From Oreohelix idahoensis (lineage: Eukaryota > Mollusca > Gastropoda > Stylommatophora > Oreohelicidae): 64,000 nt of DNA. The translations under genes and the position numbers were made by a program. Every line of letters starts with the position of its first letter. Position 1 is the first letter of the stretch. Under the pieces are notes generated by a model, which was not told the DNA's origin, did not search any database, and saw only the letters and a program-made list of their open reading frames with translations. This document shows positions 30,985-42,965 of this stretch, one piece after another. The stretch lies in contig JAMPIV010010565.1 of NCBI GenBank assembly GCA_024509875.1, positions 614,783-678,782 of the forward strand, given 5' to 3'.

Positions 30985-33870
30985 CATACCTGTCACAGAA
31001 CTAAACAGACTAACAGAAACTCTGTCACAGAACTAAACAGACTAACAATAACTCTGTCAAAGAACTAAACAGACTAACAATAACTGTCACAGAACTAAAC
31101 AGACCAACAACAACTGTCACAGGACTAACAACAACTCTGTCACAGAAATAAACAGACTAACAATAACTCTGTCACAGAACTAAACAGGCTAACAATAACT
31201 GTCACAGAACTATACAAACTAAAAATAATTCTGTCAAAGGACAAAACAGACTAACAGTAACTCTGTCACAGAACTAAACAGACTAACAATTACTGTCACA
31301 TAAATAACAGGCTAACAATAACTCTGTCACTGAACCAAACAGACTAACAATAACTCTGTCATAGAACTAAACAGGCTAACAATAACTGTCACAGGAAACA
31401 ACAACTCTGTCACAGAACTAAACAGACTAACAATAACTCTGTCACAGAACTAAACAGGCTAACAATTACTGTCACAGAACTAAACAGACTAACAATAACT
31501 CTGTCACAGAACTAAACAGGCTAACAATAACTGTCACAGAACTAAACAGACTAACAGTAACTCTGTCACAGAACTAAATAGACTAACAATAACTCTGTCA
31601 CAAAACTAAACAGACTAACAGTAACTCTGTCACAGAACTAAACAGACTAACAATAACTGTCACAGAACTATACAGACTAAAAATAATTCTGTCAAAGAAC
31701 AAAACAGACTAACAGTAACTCTGTCACAGAACTAAACAGACTAACAATAACTCTGTCACAGAACCAAACAGACTAACAGTAACTTTGTCACAGAACTAAA
31801 CAGACTAACAATAACTGTCACAGAACTAAACAGACTAAAAATAAGAATGTCAAAGAACAAAACAGACTAACAGTAACTTTGTCACAGAACTAAATAGACT
31901 AACAATAACTGTCACATAACTAAACAGGCTAACAATTACTGTCACATAACTAAACAGGCTAACAATAACTGTCACAGAACTAAACAGACTAAAAATAACT
32001 GTCACAGAACTAAACAGACTAACAGAAACTGCAGAGAACTAAACAGACTAACAGTAACTCTGTCACAGAACTAAACAGACTAACAGTAACTCTGTCACAG
32101 AACTAAACAGACTAAAAATAACTGTCACAGAACTAAACAGACTAACAGAAACTGCATAGAACTAAACAGACTAACAGTAACTCTGTCAAAGAACTAAACA
32201 GACTAACAGTTACTCTGTCACAAAACTAAACAGACTAACAATAACTTTGTCACAGAACTAAACAGGCTAACAATTACTGTCACAGAACTAAACAGACTAA
32301 CAATAACTCTGTCACAGAACTAAACAGGCTAACAATAACTGTCACAGAACTAAACAGACTAACAATTAATGTCACATAACTAAACAGGCTAACAATAACT
32401 GTCACAGAACTAAACAGACTAACAGTAACTCTGTTACAGAACTAAACAGACTAACAGTAACTCTGTCACATAACTAAACAGTCTAACAATAACTGTCACA
32501 GAACTAAACAGACTAAAAATAACTGTCACAGAACTAAACAGACTAACATAAACTGCAGAGAGTTAAAGAGACTAACAGTAACTCTGTCACAGAACTAAAC
32601 AGACTAACAGTAACTCTATCACAGAACTAAAAATAACTGTCACAGAACTAAACAGACTAACAGAAACTGCATAGAACTAAACAGACTAACAGTAACTCTG
32701 TCACAGAACTAAACAGACTAACAATAACTCTGTCACAGAACAAAACAGACTAACAGTAACTTTGTCACAGAACTAAATAGACTAACAATAACTGTCACAT
32801 AACTAAACAGGCTAACAATTACTGTCACATAACTAAACAGGCTAACAATAACTGTCACAGAACTAAACAGACTAAAAATAACTGTCACAGAACTAAACAG
32901 ACTAACAGAAACTGCAGAGAACTAAACAGACTAACAGTAACTCTGTCACAGAACTAAACAGACTAACAGTAACTCTGTCACAGAACTAAACAGACTAAAA
33001 ATAACTGTCACAGAACTAAACAGACTAACAGAAACTGCATAGAACTAAACAGACTAACAGTAACTCTGTCAAAGAACTAAACAGACTAACAGTTACTCTG
33101 TCACAAAACTAAACAGACTAACAATAACTTTGTCACAGAACTAAACAGGCTAACAATTACTGTCACAGAACTAAACAGACTAACAATAACTCTGTCACAG
33201 AACTAAACAGGCTAACAATAACTGTCACTGAACTAATCAGACTAACAGTAACTCTGTCACAAAACTAAACAGACTAACAATAACTCTGTCACAAAACTAA
33301 ACAGACTAACAGTAACTCTGTCACAGAACTAAACAGACTAACAATAACTGTCACAGAACTATACAGACTAAAAATAATTCTGTCAAAGAACAAAACAGAC
33401 TAACAGTAACTCTGTCACAGAACTAAACAGACTAACAATAACTGTCACATAACTAAACAGACTAACAATTAATGTCACATAACTAAACAGGCTAACAATA
33501 ACTGTCACAGAACTAAACAGACTAACAGTAACTCTGTTACAGAACTAAACAGACTAACAGTAACTCTGTCACATAACTAAACAGTCTAACAATAACTGTC
33601 ACAGAACTAAACAGACTAAAAATAACTGTCACAGAACTAAACAGACTAACATAAACTGCAGAGAGTTAAAGAGACTAACAGTAACTCTGTCACAGAACTA
33701 AACAGACTAACAGTAACTCTATCACAGAACTAAAAATAACTGTCACAGAACTAAACAGACTAACAGAAACTGCATAGAACTAAACAGACTAACAGTAACT
33801 CTGTCACAGAACTAAACAGACTAACAGTTACTCTGTCACAGAACTAAACAGACTAACAATAATTAGACAA
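30985..33870. repeat. 2.9-kb minisatellite, 30/32-bp units
   Basis: About 90 units of CACAGAACTAAACAGACTAA plus CAGTAACTCTGT (32 bp) or CAATAACTGT (30 bp). Unit variants occur in the same order twice: the run containing AACTGCAGAGAACT at 32027 recurs at 32911, and AACTGCAGAGAGTTAAAG at 32551 recurs at 33654. This shows block duplications of about 0.9-1.1 kb. It is in the intron after dynein exon 4. No coding capacity is seen. Confidence 0.95.
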
Positions 33871-34047
33871 AAATAGCAACCAATAGTCAAGTGCTCATCG
33901 TCTGTGGTGTCCCATGACCAAGTTTTATAGACAAGCTGGTCAAATCCTGTCCCATATTTAAAAAAAAAAAATAATTGTATAGCTGATGAAGTCCCTTATG
34001 AAGCATGATGTGGAAGACCGAAACTATAATTTTCTGGTGTCTCATAC

Positions 34048-34236
34048 CTGGCTACTAACTTCACTCAACCTTCGTAGTACGTTGCGAGTGTCTTGTAGGT
34101 ACTGGTGCATCATGTTCAGCTCTCCACAGTCATTAAATTCATCAGCTCGTTTCTTCAGCCACTTCAGCTCTTGGTTGACTTTATTGCGGCACTCAATGAG
34201 TTTGAGCTCACCATTTCTCTTTGAATCTTCTAGCAT
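34048..34236 (-). CDS. Axonemal dynein heavy chain, exon 4 of 9 seen (DHC_N2)
   Basis: 63 codons in phase 0 with an ATATAG acceptor and a CAG|GTATGA donor. The translation starts MLEDSKRNGELKLIECRNKV and contains LKWLKKRADEFNDCGELNMM. A predicted coiled helix with an F..CG.L..M...L pattern is a recognisable feature of the single-headed inner-arm dyneins (the DNAH1/3/6/7/12 group); that grouping is from family knowledge, not from a computed tree. The downstream intron holds a 2.9-kb minisatellite. Confidence 0.9.
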
Positions 34237-34284
34237 CTATATCAAAGATCAAAGTACAAAGGTTATGGCACTACTTTCCAGTTA

Positions 34285-34560
34285 CATACATCATCATCAT
34301 CATCAATCATCATCATCACTTTTCAGGTCTCCAACGAGCATTGGCCTTCAACAAACTTATGTCAAGTCTTCCTGTCCTGTGCCATCAGCTCAAGGTCTTT
34401 ACATGTCTTCTTTATGTCTGTCTCCAGTTCTCTTCTCCATGTGTTCTTTGGTCTCCCTGTAGTTCTCTTACACAGGGGGTTCCAGAACAAGGGCTGCCTT
34501 GTAATGCTATCAACAGGTTTCCTCAATCTATGCCCTATCTATCTCCATGGTCACATACAT
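34285..34560 (-). mobile_element. RTE-like LINE 3' end
   Basis: The minus strand reads LRKPVDSITRQPLFWNPL and GRPKNTWRRELETDIKKTCK, ending in a (GAT)n tail at 34285-34315. It begins 50 bp from the acceptor of dynein exon 4. Confidence 0.75.
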
Positions 34561-34669
34561 TCAAGAGAAACAATGTAACCATATTGTAGGAATGCATCTC
34601 CCAATGTAGTCTGGCAAACCTTTATTACATTATTCTCATACCAGCCCATGTTACCAGAGCCCAAAGAAT

Positions 34670-35010
34670 AATAACAAAGTAACCCATCACACATGTCGTA
34701 AGAGAAAACTAAGGAAGGTTTGGCATGGGGCTAGTTACCCCATCCAGTAGAGAATTCTTACAACCACAAAAACATCAACAAACAATAAGTCAGCCATTCA
34801 TGACAGAAGACGGTCCTCTAGTGAGGAGGCGATTGATGCAACCAAGAGAAAGTCAAAGAGTCTGGGTTAACATGAGGTGAAGAGAGCTGGAGACAGACAT
34901 GAAGAAGACATTGAGAGACCTAAAGCTGATGGCAAGGGACAGTAAGACTTGGCTTAAGTTTGTTAAAAGCCTATGCTCCTTAGGGAACTAAAGGGTGATG
35001 ATGATTCTTA
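34670..35010 (+). mobile_element. SINE-like head joined to a LINE tail
   Basis: A GTCGTAAGAG..GGCATGGGGC..CCCCATC head as in the SINE-like family, followed by a LINE-like end with GGAGACAGACATGAAGAAGA and a (GAT) end. This junction suggests that the SINE-like family borrows, or is the leader of, a LINE. Confidence 0.5.
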
Positions 35011-35221
35011 CAATCTTTGTCTTTTCATCCCAACCAATTCTAGCGGACATTTTGTCCAAACTGATGTTCACAAGATCATCACCAGCAGCTTGTACTTACA
35101 GATTGTGTCATGTCAATTTTATTTCTTTTGTATTTAACGTTGTTCTTGGTTCGTTCCTTATCTTTTTTTTTTTTTTTTTTTTTTGTTCAATTGTCCCTGA
35201 TGAAGGTCTTGTGGCATGAAC

Positions 35222-35489
35222 AGTAATTAAATTAAATTTCTTCTTCAAATACCCACGCCAAATAGTATTGGTGATCATGTCTCTCCACAACTTTCTGTCC
35301 CTAGTGCTGCTTAATCTCATCCGTTGTTGACCTCTTTCCATGCCACAAGGTTAAGCTGTCTAGTATCTTCTCTCTTTGCTATCCATCTTTTTTTTCTTTC
35401 AATCTTTCTTGTTGTCACAGACTTCCAACTTTCTTCTTCTCATAACATGCCTAAAGAAAGTGGTTTGTTTCCTTCTTATATGAGTTATT
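35222..35489 (-). mobile_element. LINE 3' fragment, same family as 57.1-58.2 kb
   Basis: On the minus strand: HVMRRRKLEVCD, then NLVAWKEVNN, then a DRKLWRDMITNTIW-like end. LINE B is inserted at its right-hand edge (target duplication at 35490-35500). Confidence 0.7.
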
Positions 35490-35500
35490 AGCTTCCTGCA

Positions 35501-37138
35501 GGGGCAAAGTCTTTTACAGACAGGGGGTATGATGTGCTGGTGTTGTGGGTAGTGGGTTTCCCCCCTTGCTTCACCCTAGGCCTAGTGAATTCTTGTTCAT
35601 GAAAGGAGCAACCATTGCGGTGTTAGTCTCTTGGCCTAGCAAAACCTCTCATACCCCAAGATCGTTGTGCGTGGTGAAGAGCCACACCCTCCTCGAGGTA
35701 GTCCTGGTAACTGAGGGTGCGAATCCTCAGGCTAAACACAACGGATCTAGAGGAGCAAACCTCGATAATAAAACCGGTGCACTACACCGTACACGCCCTC
35801 TGTGGGTGGGAAGGAGCCAGATGGATACTGAACAAGTCTTGGGAGTGGGAACGAGTGTGGACTGCTCCCTGAAGATCGGAACCCATCGTACAGGCACAGA
35901 GACTCAGGACTTGACGATCCTATTGCCTTCAACTCTTGGTCACATGCCTAGAGCCTCGGAGAACTCGGCGTAACCAGCAGGCAATTTGGTGGCGGGGAAA
36001 GAGCACTGTGAGCCCTACCTTGGCTACGTATCACAAGGAGATGCAGAAACACCCCCTTTATCTCCCCCAGAGCTGGCACAGTACACTTCTGGCTTCTACC
36101 CGGGGCGGTAGGAAATCCACATCAAACCTGGCAGAGCAAGTCCTCCATCAGATGCGGCCGATGCTGGGCCCACTGGCGCGTGGACACGTCCCGATCCCCA
36201 TCGAGACTTGCCCGGGGAGCCCACCCCGGCTCAAAAAAAGCAGAGAAGGCCACTCTCCAAACCTCCGATGTCTTGCGGGCAGTGTTAGGATGTGCAAGAA
36301 CATGGACAGGAAGACTCCACAACTTCCCCACTGAAGACACGCCCACGGCGACCGTTGCCTCAGTTGGCTGTGTGTGGTGTACCCGGAAACGGGGCCTCCC
36401 AGTACTGAGGCACAGTTAAGTCCCCGATGTCACTTATCGGTGCAGAGTTGAGAGAGAGATGGCTGAGCATCACAATCCCCCCTGTGTTGCAGCATGATGA
36501 GAACCCAGCATTGCACACTGAGCTTGGGGGGATCACTTGGGCACCAGACTTAATACTGGCTCTTGACTGGATGGCCGCATGCAGGAGATTTCTACAATGG
36601 AGGGTTGGCAGGTGGTGGGTATCTGGAAGTGGCTCTGTGCAGGACGTGAGGATTCCTTGGGAGAGCCCAGAACCAGAGCACAGCATTGTGCAAGCTCTGC
36701 ATAGTTGGAGAGCCCCCTGGATGACGGGGAATGCACAGTGTGCTACCCCACCTATCCCCAACTGCTAACTTAGAACCAGAAGTGGGGTCCTCTGTATGCG
36801 TGCCAGGCCAGGATAAAATGCCTGGGAAAGAGACTGGAGCTCAGAACTCCCTAACTCAAAGTTGCAGGATGGCAGAAAAGCCATGGGAAAGACAGGGCTA
36901 TTTTGAAGATAACGCAACCATATTTTCACCATACGAGCTCGGACGCCGCCTCGGTAAACAAGGTCCGCGCAGAGCAGTGACACCCCCAGGCTGCTTGCGA
37001 ATAGTCTACTACTGGGAACATAAACAGATTAGGGATGAGCCCACTCTCCCGTTGAACAGGTGCTAAAGTCATAGATACTGGGCCAGAAGGCGCACCGGAA
37101 ACCACAGTATCACGCAACTCGCTTTTTTTTTTTTTTCT
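35501..37138 (+). other. LINE B 5' region
   Basis: Relatively GC-rich, with several short frames (such as 35545-35973 and 36427-36768) but no nucleic-acid-binding ORF1 with zinc knuckles. Part of it (36339-37154) is present again at 54783-55592 at about 98% identity, and in decayed form at 14360-14985. Either ORF1 has decayed or this family does without it. Confidence 0.7.
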
Positions 37139-38190
37139 ATGGAGAGTACACCGTCAAATAAATCTCGTAATGGTGCTCGCCCTGTGGAGCTCCACCAGGC
37201 AGGTGCAGTGCCGGGCTCTGAGCCTCGACAGAGCCCACCCTCAGCTACTGGAGGACCCTCTAGACCGTCTTGTGGAGTCAGCAGACGGCAGAGGAGAACT
37301 ACTGACCAAAACAAAACAGGAAAAGAGAAACCCAGAGTGCCACTTGTCATGATGCACTGGAATGCAGAGGGAGTGAACAGCAAGCAGGCTGGATACAGCA
37401 AAAAGACAGAGCTGGAAAACATCTTGTATGAGAAGCAAGTCAGTGTTTGCTGTATCCAAGAGACTCACTTGAAAGCAGATCAAACCTTTAAAATAAGGGG
37501 ATATCAATGCTTCAGATCCGACAGAAAAGATAGACGAAAAGGAGGAGTACTTACTCTTGTAAGGAATAACATTCCTGCACACGAAAGGAAAACCTTCATG
37601 GATGGAGCAGAATATCAGCTGTTGCAGATAAAGGTAGACAAGATGGAAATAGAACTCCTGAACTATTACTGTCCGAACAACAAACCCCTGAGTCTCAGCT
37701 CTATACAGGTACCAGCCACCAACTTTATAGCAGTTGGAGACTTTAATAGCCACTCCCAGAGCTGGGGCTATAACCATCTGGATCACAGAGGTGAAGAGGT
37801 TGAAACTTGGCAAGATGATCACTCCCTAATCCTAGTCAATAATGCCACAGATACTCCTACCTTCTACTCCAGAGGATGGCACACAACTTCAACACCAGAT
37901 CTTGCCTTCTCCACACCAGATATAGCTGGACCTATTAGTAGAGAAGTAGGAGACCAACTAGGGGGAAGCGACCATCGCCCAATCTTTCTTACTGTTCAGA
38001 GTGCAACTCTCAGTACAGGCCCAGCCATTACAAGATGGAACTACAAAAAAGCCAACTGGGGTTTATTCAGGCATCAGGTGAACACGCTGCTGTCTACCCT
38101 CAAGGTACAGAACAGAGACATTAATGAAGTGGTAAAAGACTTCAACAGATGCATACTACAAGCTGCAAAAGAAACCATTCCCAAAGGATC
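37139..38190 (+). pseudogene. LINE B ORF2, endonuclease part
   Basis: Starts MESTPSNKSRNGARPV after a T-run. An APE-like endonuclease follows: MHWNAEGVNSKQAGY, CCIQETHLKADQTF, RKGGVLTLVRN, FIAVGDFNSHSQSWG and GGSDHRPIF, which together hold the Asn, Glu, Asp and His of the active site. The reading frame must change near 38187-38195 to continue into RT; the homologous LINE C reads smoothly here, so this copy has a frameshift. Confidence 0.9.
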
Positions 38191-40700
38191 CGGCGTAACT
38201 ACATACCATACTGGTCCAGCACACTCCAAGAACGTCAGGAAGCTATGGACAGGGCTAGAAAGGATGCAGAGTCTCAGCCTTCACTTGAAACTCACAACAA
38301 ATGGAAAAAGGCTGTAGCAGAGTTTCAGAGAACAAAGCTAGAAGAAAAACGGAAAAGCTGGAGAACTAAAACGGCATCGCTGAACCTTGAGAAAGACGGC
38401 AGGAAACTTTGGAGATTAGTCAAGTCTCTAAATGAAGAGCTTTCCTCACCTAGGCAGACTATCACATTGGATGAAGGTGGCAAACTTTTCAGAGGAAAAC
38501 AAGCTGCAGACTTGTTTGCTAGAAGATACAGTTCAGAAAGCAACTTACCCATTAACATAGATCATCAGAGAGAGATAAGAAAAGAAATACTGGCAACCAT
38601 GGGACAGACAGATACTCCTGCCCCAATGAGGGAACCCATCACACTAGGAGAACTACAGAAGGCTATTTCCAAGCTTAAGTTTCAAAAGTCACCCGGCCCA
38701 GACAAAATCAGCAACGAAATGCTAGTAAATCTGAGCTCAGCAGCAAAGACAAAACTGCTTGAGATATTCAACCACAGCTGGTTGAAAGGAACGGTACCCC
38801 AAGTATGGAGAGAAGCCATCACAATACCCATACTAAAGAAAGGGAAATGTAAGACCGAGGCTGCAAGTTACCGGCCAATCAGTCTCACAAGCTGTGTTGG
38901 GAAGACTATGGAGCGAATAGTCAACCACAGATTGAAATGGTATTTAAAGTCTGAGCAGATCCTGGTGCCGGAACAAGCTGGATTTAGAGAATGCTACAGT
39001 ATAGAAGACCAAGTTACTTACTTGTCTCAAGCAATAGAAGATGCCTTCCAGGAGAAGACAAAGGTCCCAACGATCTGGGTCGACTTCAAGCAGGCCTTTG
39101 ACAAGGTGTGGAAAGATGGCCTCATTGCAAAACTTAGGAGAAGTGGAATCCAAGGCAACATGATGAAATGGATCCAGTCATACTTGCATAACAGGAGAAC
39201 TAGAGTCACTCTTGACGGTCTGCAGAGCAGAAAAGTGTTGCTCCATCAGGGGGTACCTCAAGGAGGAGTAATTTCCCCAACACTCTTCCTTGTTTACATC
39301 AATGACCTGGTGAAAGATCTCCTGGCAGGAGTTAAAGCTGCCTTATATGCAGATGACCTAGTACTCTGGTGCGCTGATGAAAATGTCACCACAGCAAATT
39401 ATAGAATGCAGCGGGCAGCAGACATGCTAGTGTCATGGGCAGAGAAATGGCTTATCACAATAAACACAGACAAAACCTCCACAACACTGTTCTCCCTCGC
39501 CCCCAAGGACAAACCAGCTAACATACACCTAGGGACAACCGTGATCAAGGAAGAAAGCTACCCCACCTATCTTGGGGTGACATTTGACCAAAGGCTTACA
39601 TGGAATAAGCATATTGAAAATGCAGAAGGAAAGGCCCAAAGACGACTAGGCATACTCAGAAAATTAGCAGGTACCAACTGGGGAGCAAATGAACGAAATC
39701 TAAAGAAGATTTATAATGGAGTAATAAGACCACACTTAGAGTTTAGCTCAGCAGCATGGTCATCAGCTGCTAACTCACATCTGCAGTCTTTGGACAAGGT
39801 GCAAAATCAAGCTCTCAGGCTCATTACAGGAGCCATGAAAACTACACCAATATCAGAGATGCAGAAGGTTGCTGGATTACAGACATTGTCCCATAGAAGA
39901 GACACAAAAACCATGATCCAGATGGAAAAGTACAACAGTATGCCAACGCACCCAATGAAGGCAAGACTAGATGATCTGGCATTGGGACGTCTAAAGCGTA
40001 GCAGCTTTGTGCATCGGGGGAAAAGACTTATAAGACAGCATCAAGAAGACCTATCCATGAAGACAACACCACTAAAGCCCACCCTATACCCTGTACCATG
40101 GGAGCAGGCCAGCAGTGCCCTCCAAATTAATACATCAGTCAGTGGTCTCACAAGTGGATGTGAGTATAATGATCTGCAAAAACGAACTGCTACATTGAGT
40201 ATGATCCAAGAAAGCTATCCCGATCAATCATGGATACATGCCTATACAGATGGATCATCAACTAATGCTGTTAGGAACGGAGGTGCCGGTATCTTTATCT
40301 CATATCCTGACAACCACTATGAGACTAGGCACATTCCCACTGGTAAATTCTGTTCCCACTATACAGCTGAGGTTCAAGCTCTAGAGCAAGCTGCAAATAT
40401 GATTTATAACACCAACTCTGACTGCCACCAGGTAGTCATCCTCACAGATGCACTGTCTGTCCCGCAAGTTCTCAAGGGTGGTAAACTCCCGCATCTGAGA
40501 AATGAACTAAACAAGGTAGCTGCCAAAAAGAGAACCATACTTCAGTGGGTACCATCTCATTGTGGTGTACCCGGAAATGAAAAGGCAGATAAACTTGCAA
40601 AAAGGGAGGAGAATGTGAACAAGAAGATAATGAAGTCACATACTTTGAGAAAAAGAGAGCTATCCAGACTATCAGAAGAGAACAGAACCAACCCAAAGAC
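38191..40700 (+). pseudogene. LINE B ORF2, reverse transcriptase and RNase H
   Basis: The frame is open from 38149 to 40734. RT motifs in order: SPGPDKISNEML, SYRPISLTSCVGKTMERIV, WVDFKQAFDKVW, HQGVPQGGVISPTLF and the catalytic LYADDLVLW (Y-A-D-D at about 39346-39357). RNase H follows from about 40240: AYTDGSSTNAVRNGGAG, EVQALEQA, LTDALSV, WVPSHCGVPGNEKADKLAK. The catalytic residues are all present, so the copy is recently dead, by frameshift only. Confidence 0.93.
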
Positions 40701-40991
40701 GACTATCACACTCTCGACCGGCAGGGACAGATAACTATTTTTCGACTCAGGACAGGGCATAACAAACTGAACAAACACATGCACAAGCTACGATTGTCTG
40801 CTTCACCACTGTGCGCATGTGGATTAAACAAACAAACTGCTGAGCATGTTCTACAGGACTGCCCTCTGTATGACCAGTTAAGAAAGATATACTGGCCCAA
40901 TGACTCAACACTAAACTCAAAGCTATATGGAGTTAAAGAGGAACTTCAAACAACAGTCGAATTCATCATGAGAACTCGTCTGACGGTGTAA
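40701..40991 (+). pseudogene. LINE B ORF2 C-terminal tail
   Basis: A second frameshift near 40695-40705 moves reading to the frame that gives ITIFRLRTGHNKLNKHMHKL and CACGLNKQTAEHVLQDCPLY, a CxC...H....C motif found at the end of I/Jockey-type polyproteins. It stops at 40991, just before the (GAA)n tail. Confidence 0.9.
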
Positions 40992-41038
40992 TCATCAAAG
41001 ATGCGATCGCAAGAAGAAGAAGAAGAAGCTTCCTGCAC

Positions 41039-42096
41039 TCGCTGGCTTCTTGTAAAGTCCTACAACAGTACTGGCAGCACATTACAATAACACTCTGCCT
41101 CCTTTCCATTGCCAGAGACTTGTGCACTCAATATCAAGTGCCATGCCATCTGACACTGGTGATAATAACTCTTTTTTTCTTACGGTAGGCCCTATCTTGT
41201 GCCTATTTTATTAGTATGTTCTATATTTTCTCAATACCTGCCTCAGCTTGTGCAATACTTTAGCACGCGGCATTCTTTTGGCGAAAATAGTCGCCTGCCG
41301 CTGCATTCTTTTTCACAGCGTCCCGTTTTTATAATGGGTGACTTGTAATGTCTATAGTTTTTGTGTTTCTTGGTCAATTGCTATCATTTTTGGAATTTAT
41401 ATAAATAAATGAATGGTGAATTTGATGATATAAAATTTGTTTGTGTACATGTTAGATGCGATAGGAAGAGAGGAAAGGAAAGATGAAAAAAACGAAAAAA
41501 AAAATTAAAATAATAAATAAAATTTTTTTTTAATTTTAAAATTTAAAAAAATTAACCAACACACGAAGAGTCTATATCCCTTGCATCTCAATGAAAGTCA
41601 TTTGACCAACAGACTAATACAAATCAAATGACGATCTTTTCGTTACACCCATCATCAGTAGCAAAGCAACAAATGCCCTCGTCAGCAGTGACATTCGGCC
41701 GTAATTCTAAACCTTTCCGATATTCCTAGTCCTAACCCCTAAAATTATACATACTAGCAATGCCATTCTACTTTCGTTTCCATCTCAGCCATCAAACATA
41801 TTCTGAGAACCGATATCAGCGCTTATAAAGACAAAAATCTCATCCCCACCGCATGGCGTCAGAATCCAATAAAATTAGAGCGAAAATGGTCGCGTGTTCG
41901 ATGCCGATTCATTTCGATTAAAAAAATTTACAAAAAATAAACGCGGATACACCCATCACTTTTTTAAGATCGGAAACGGAAGCTAACTCTCTTGCAAATA
42001 ACATTACAACTTAACATCCGGGGCTGAAATCACGTGTACACAAGTCCTAATGCTAGAAACGATGAAATCCGTAAGGCGACACATGTCGCCTCCAGC
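41039..42096. other. Intron, nothing recognised
   Basis: AT-rich sequence with a low-complexity A/T block at 41490-41555. No gene, repeat family or RNA is supported. Confidence 0.4.
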
Positions 42097-42164
42097 GTTC
42101 AGAACATAGGTTTCTGCGGGCGACATGTGTCGCCCGCAGCGTGCTAAACCTGGCAACTCTGAAC
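42075..42164. repeat. Nested hairpins near a dynein donor
   Basis: A 16-base hairpin GGCGACACATGTCGCC (42075-42090) is followed by a second with a 10-bp stem (42116-42137; GCGGGCGACA and its complement). The second sits inside an outer pair GTTCAGA..AGGTTT / AAACCT..TCTGAAC (42097-42164). It lies 41 bp downstream of the donor of dynein exon 3. It may be a short foldback transposon end. Confidence 0.7.
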
Positions 42165-42204
42165 ACATAAAAGATATAAGTATGCAATCAAAAAGCAGAC
42201 TTAC

Positions 42205-42330
42205 AATGTCATTTGCATCAAACACAGGAACAATTCTATCTGGCCAGGTAAGAACCCTAGAATTCATTTCCATATCATTCTCACTAAAGAAGAACCTATC
42301 TATAAGGTACATCAATCGATATGCTGATTC
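42205..42330 (-). CDS. Axonemal dynein heavy chain, exon 3 of 9 seen (start of DHC_N2)
   Basis: Exactly 42 codons in phase 0 between a CCTCAG acceptor and a strong ATT|GTAAGT donor. It reads ESAYRLMYLIDRFFFSENDM and later TWPDRIVPVFDANDI. The pattern of a leucine-rich helix, then acidic residues, then a W..R...VF segment is typical of the beginning of the dynein heavy chain N-terminal region 2. The intron just upstream of its acceptor contains repeats of the acceptor-proximal sequence (see 42331-42480). Confidence 0.9.
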
Positions 42331-42480
42331 CTGAGGAGTGGATACAAGAGTATAGTAAAACAAATGAAATACAAACAAAATTCTCATCGTCAAGATTTTA
42401 TCAGAACATCTATGACTCTACGTGACTTTGTTGAAGAAATGAGGAGTGGATATAAGAGTACAGTAAAACAAATGAAATAC
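42331..42480 (-). repeat. Duplicated splice-acceptor flank of dynein exon 3
   Basis: The acceptor flank of exon 3 (plus-strand GAGGAGTGGATACAAGAGTA then TAGTAAAACAAATGAAATAC) is repeated about 107 bp away at 42440-42480, where the AG is replaced by AT. Related degenerate units continue at 43440-43750. Confidence 0.7.

Positions 42481-42965
<485 letters not shown>

Larger units (their letters stand above)
35501..41027 (+). mobile_element. Full-length I-like LINE ("LINE B")
   Basis: 5.5 kb bounded by the 11-bp duplication AGCTTCCTGCA (35490-35500 and 41028-41038), so both ends are visible. It has a 1.6-kb 5' region, an endonuclease-RT-RNase H frame broken by two frameshifts, a CCHC-type tail and a (GAA)n end. 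RNase H within the polyprotein and a CxC..HxxxxC tail point to the I group or a close relative. The same family is present at 6973, 24058, 26215, 46772-55905 and 48317-52323. Confidence 0.93.

Noticed and set aside
30985..33870. CRISPR-like array (regular ~30-bp repeats)
   Set aside because: The units are head-to-tail with no unique spacers, and the DNA is animal; it is a minisatellite. The same applies to 9955, 26441, 28675 and 57297.
36427..36768. Host gene conserved in three places (SVQDV..PW.SPEPEHSI)
   Set aside because: All copies belong to the LINE B 5' region, and the frame is not part of a longer conserved ORF.
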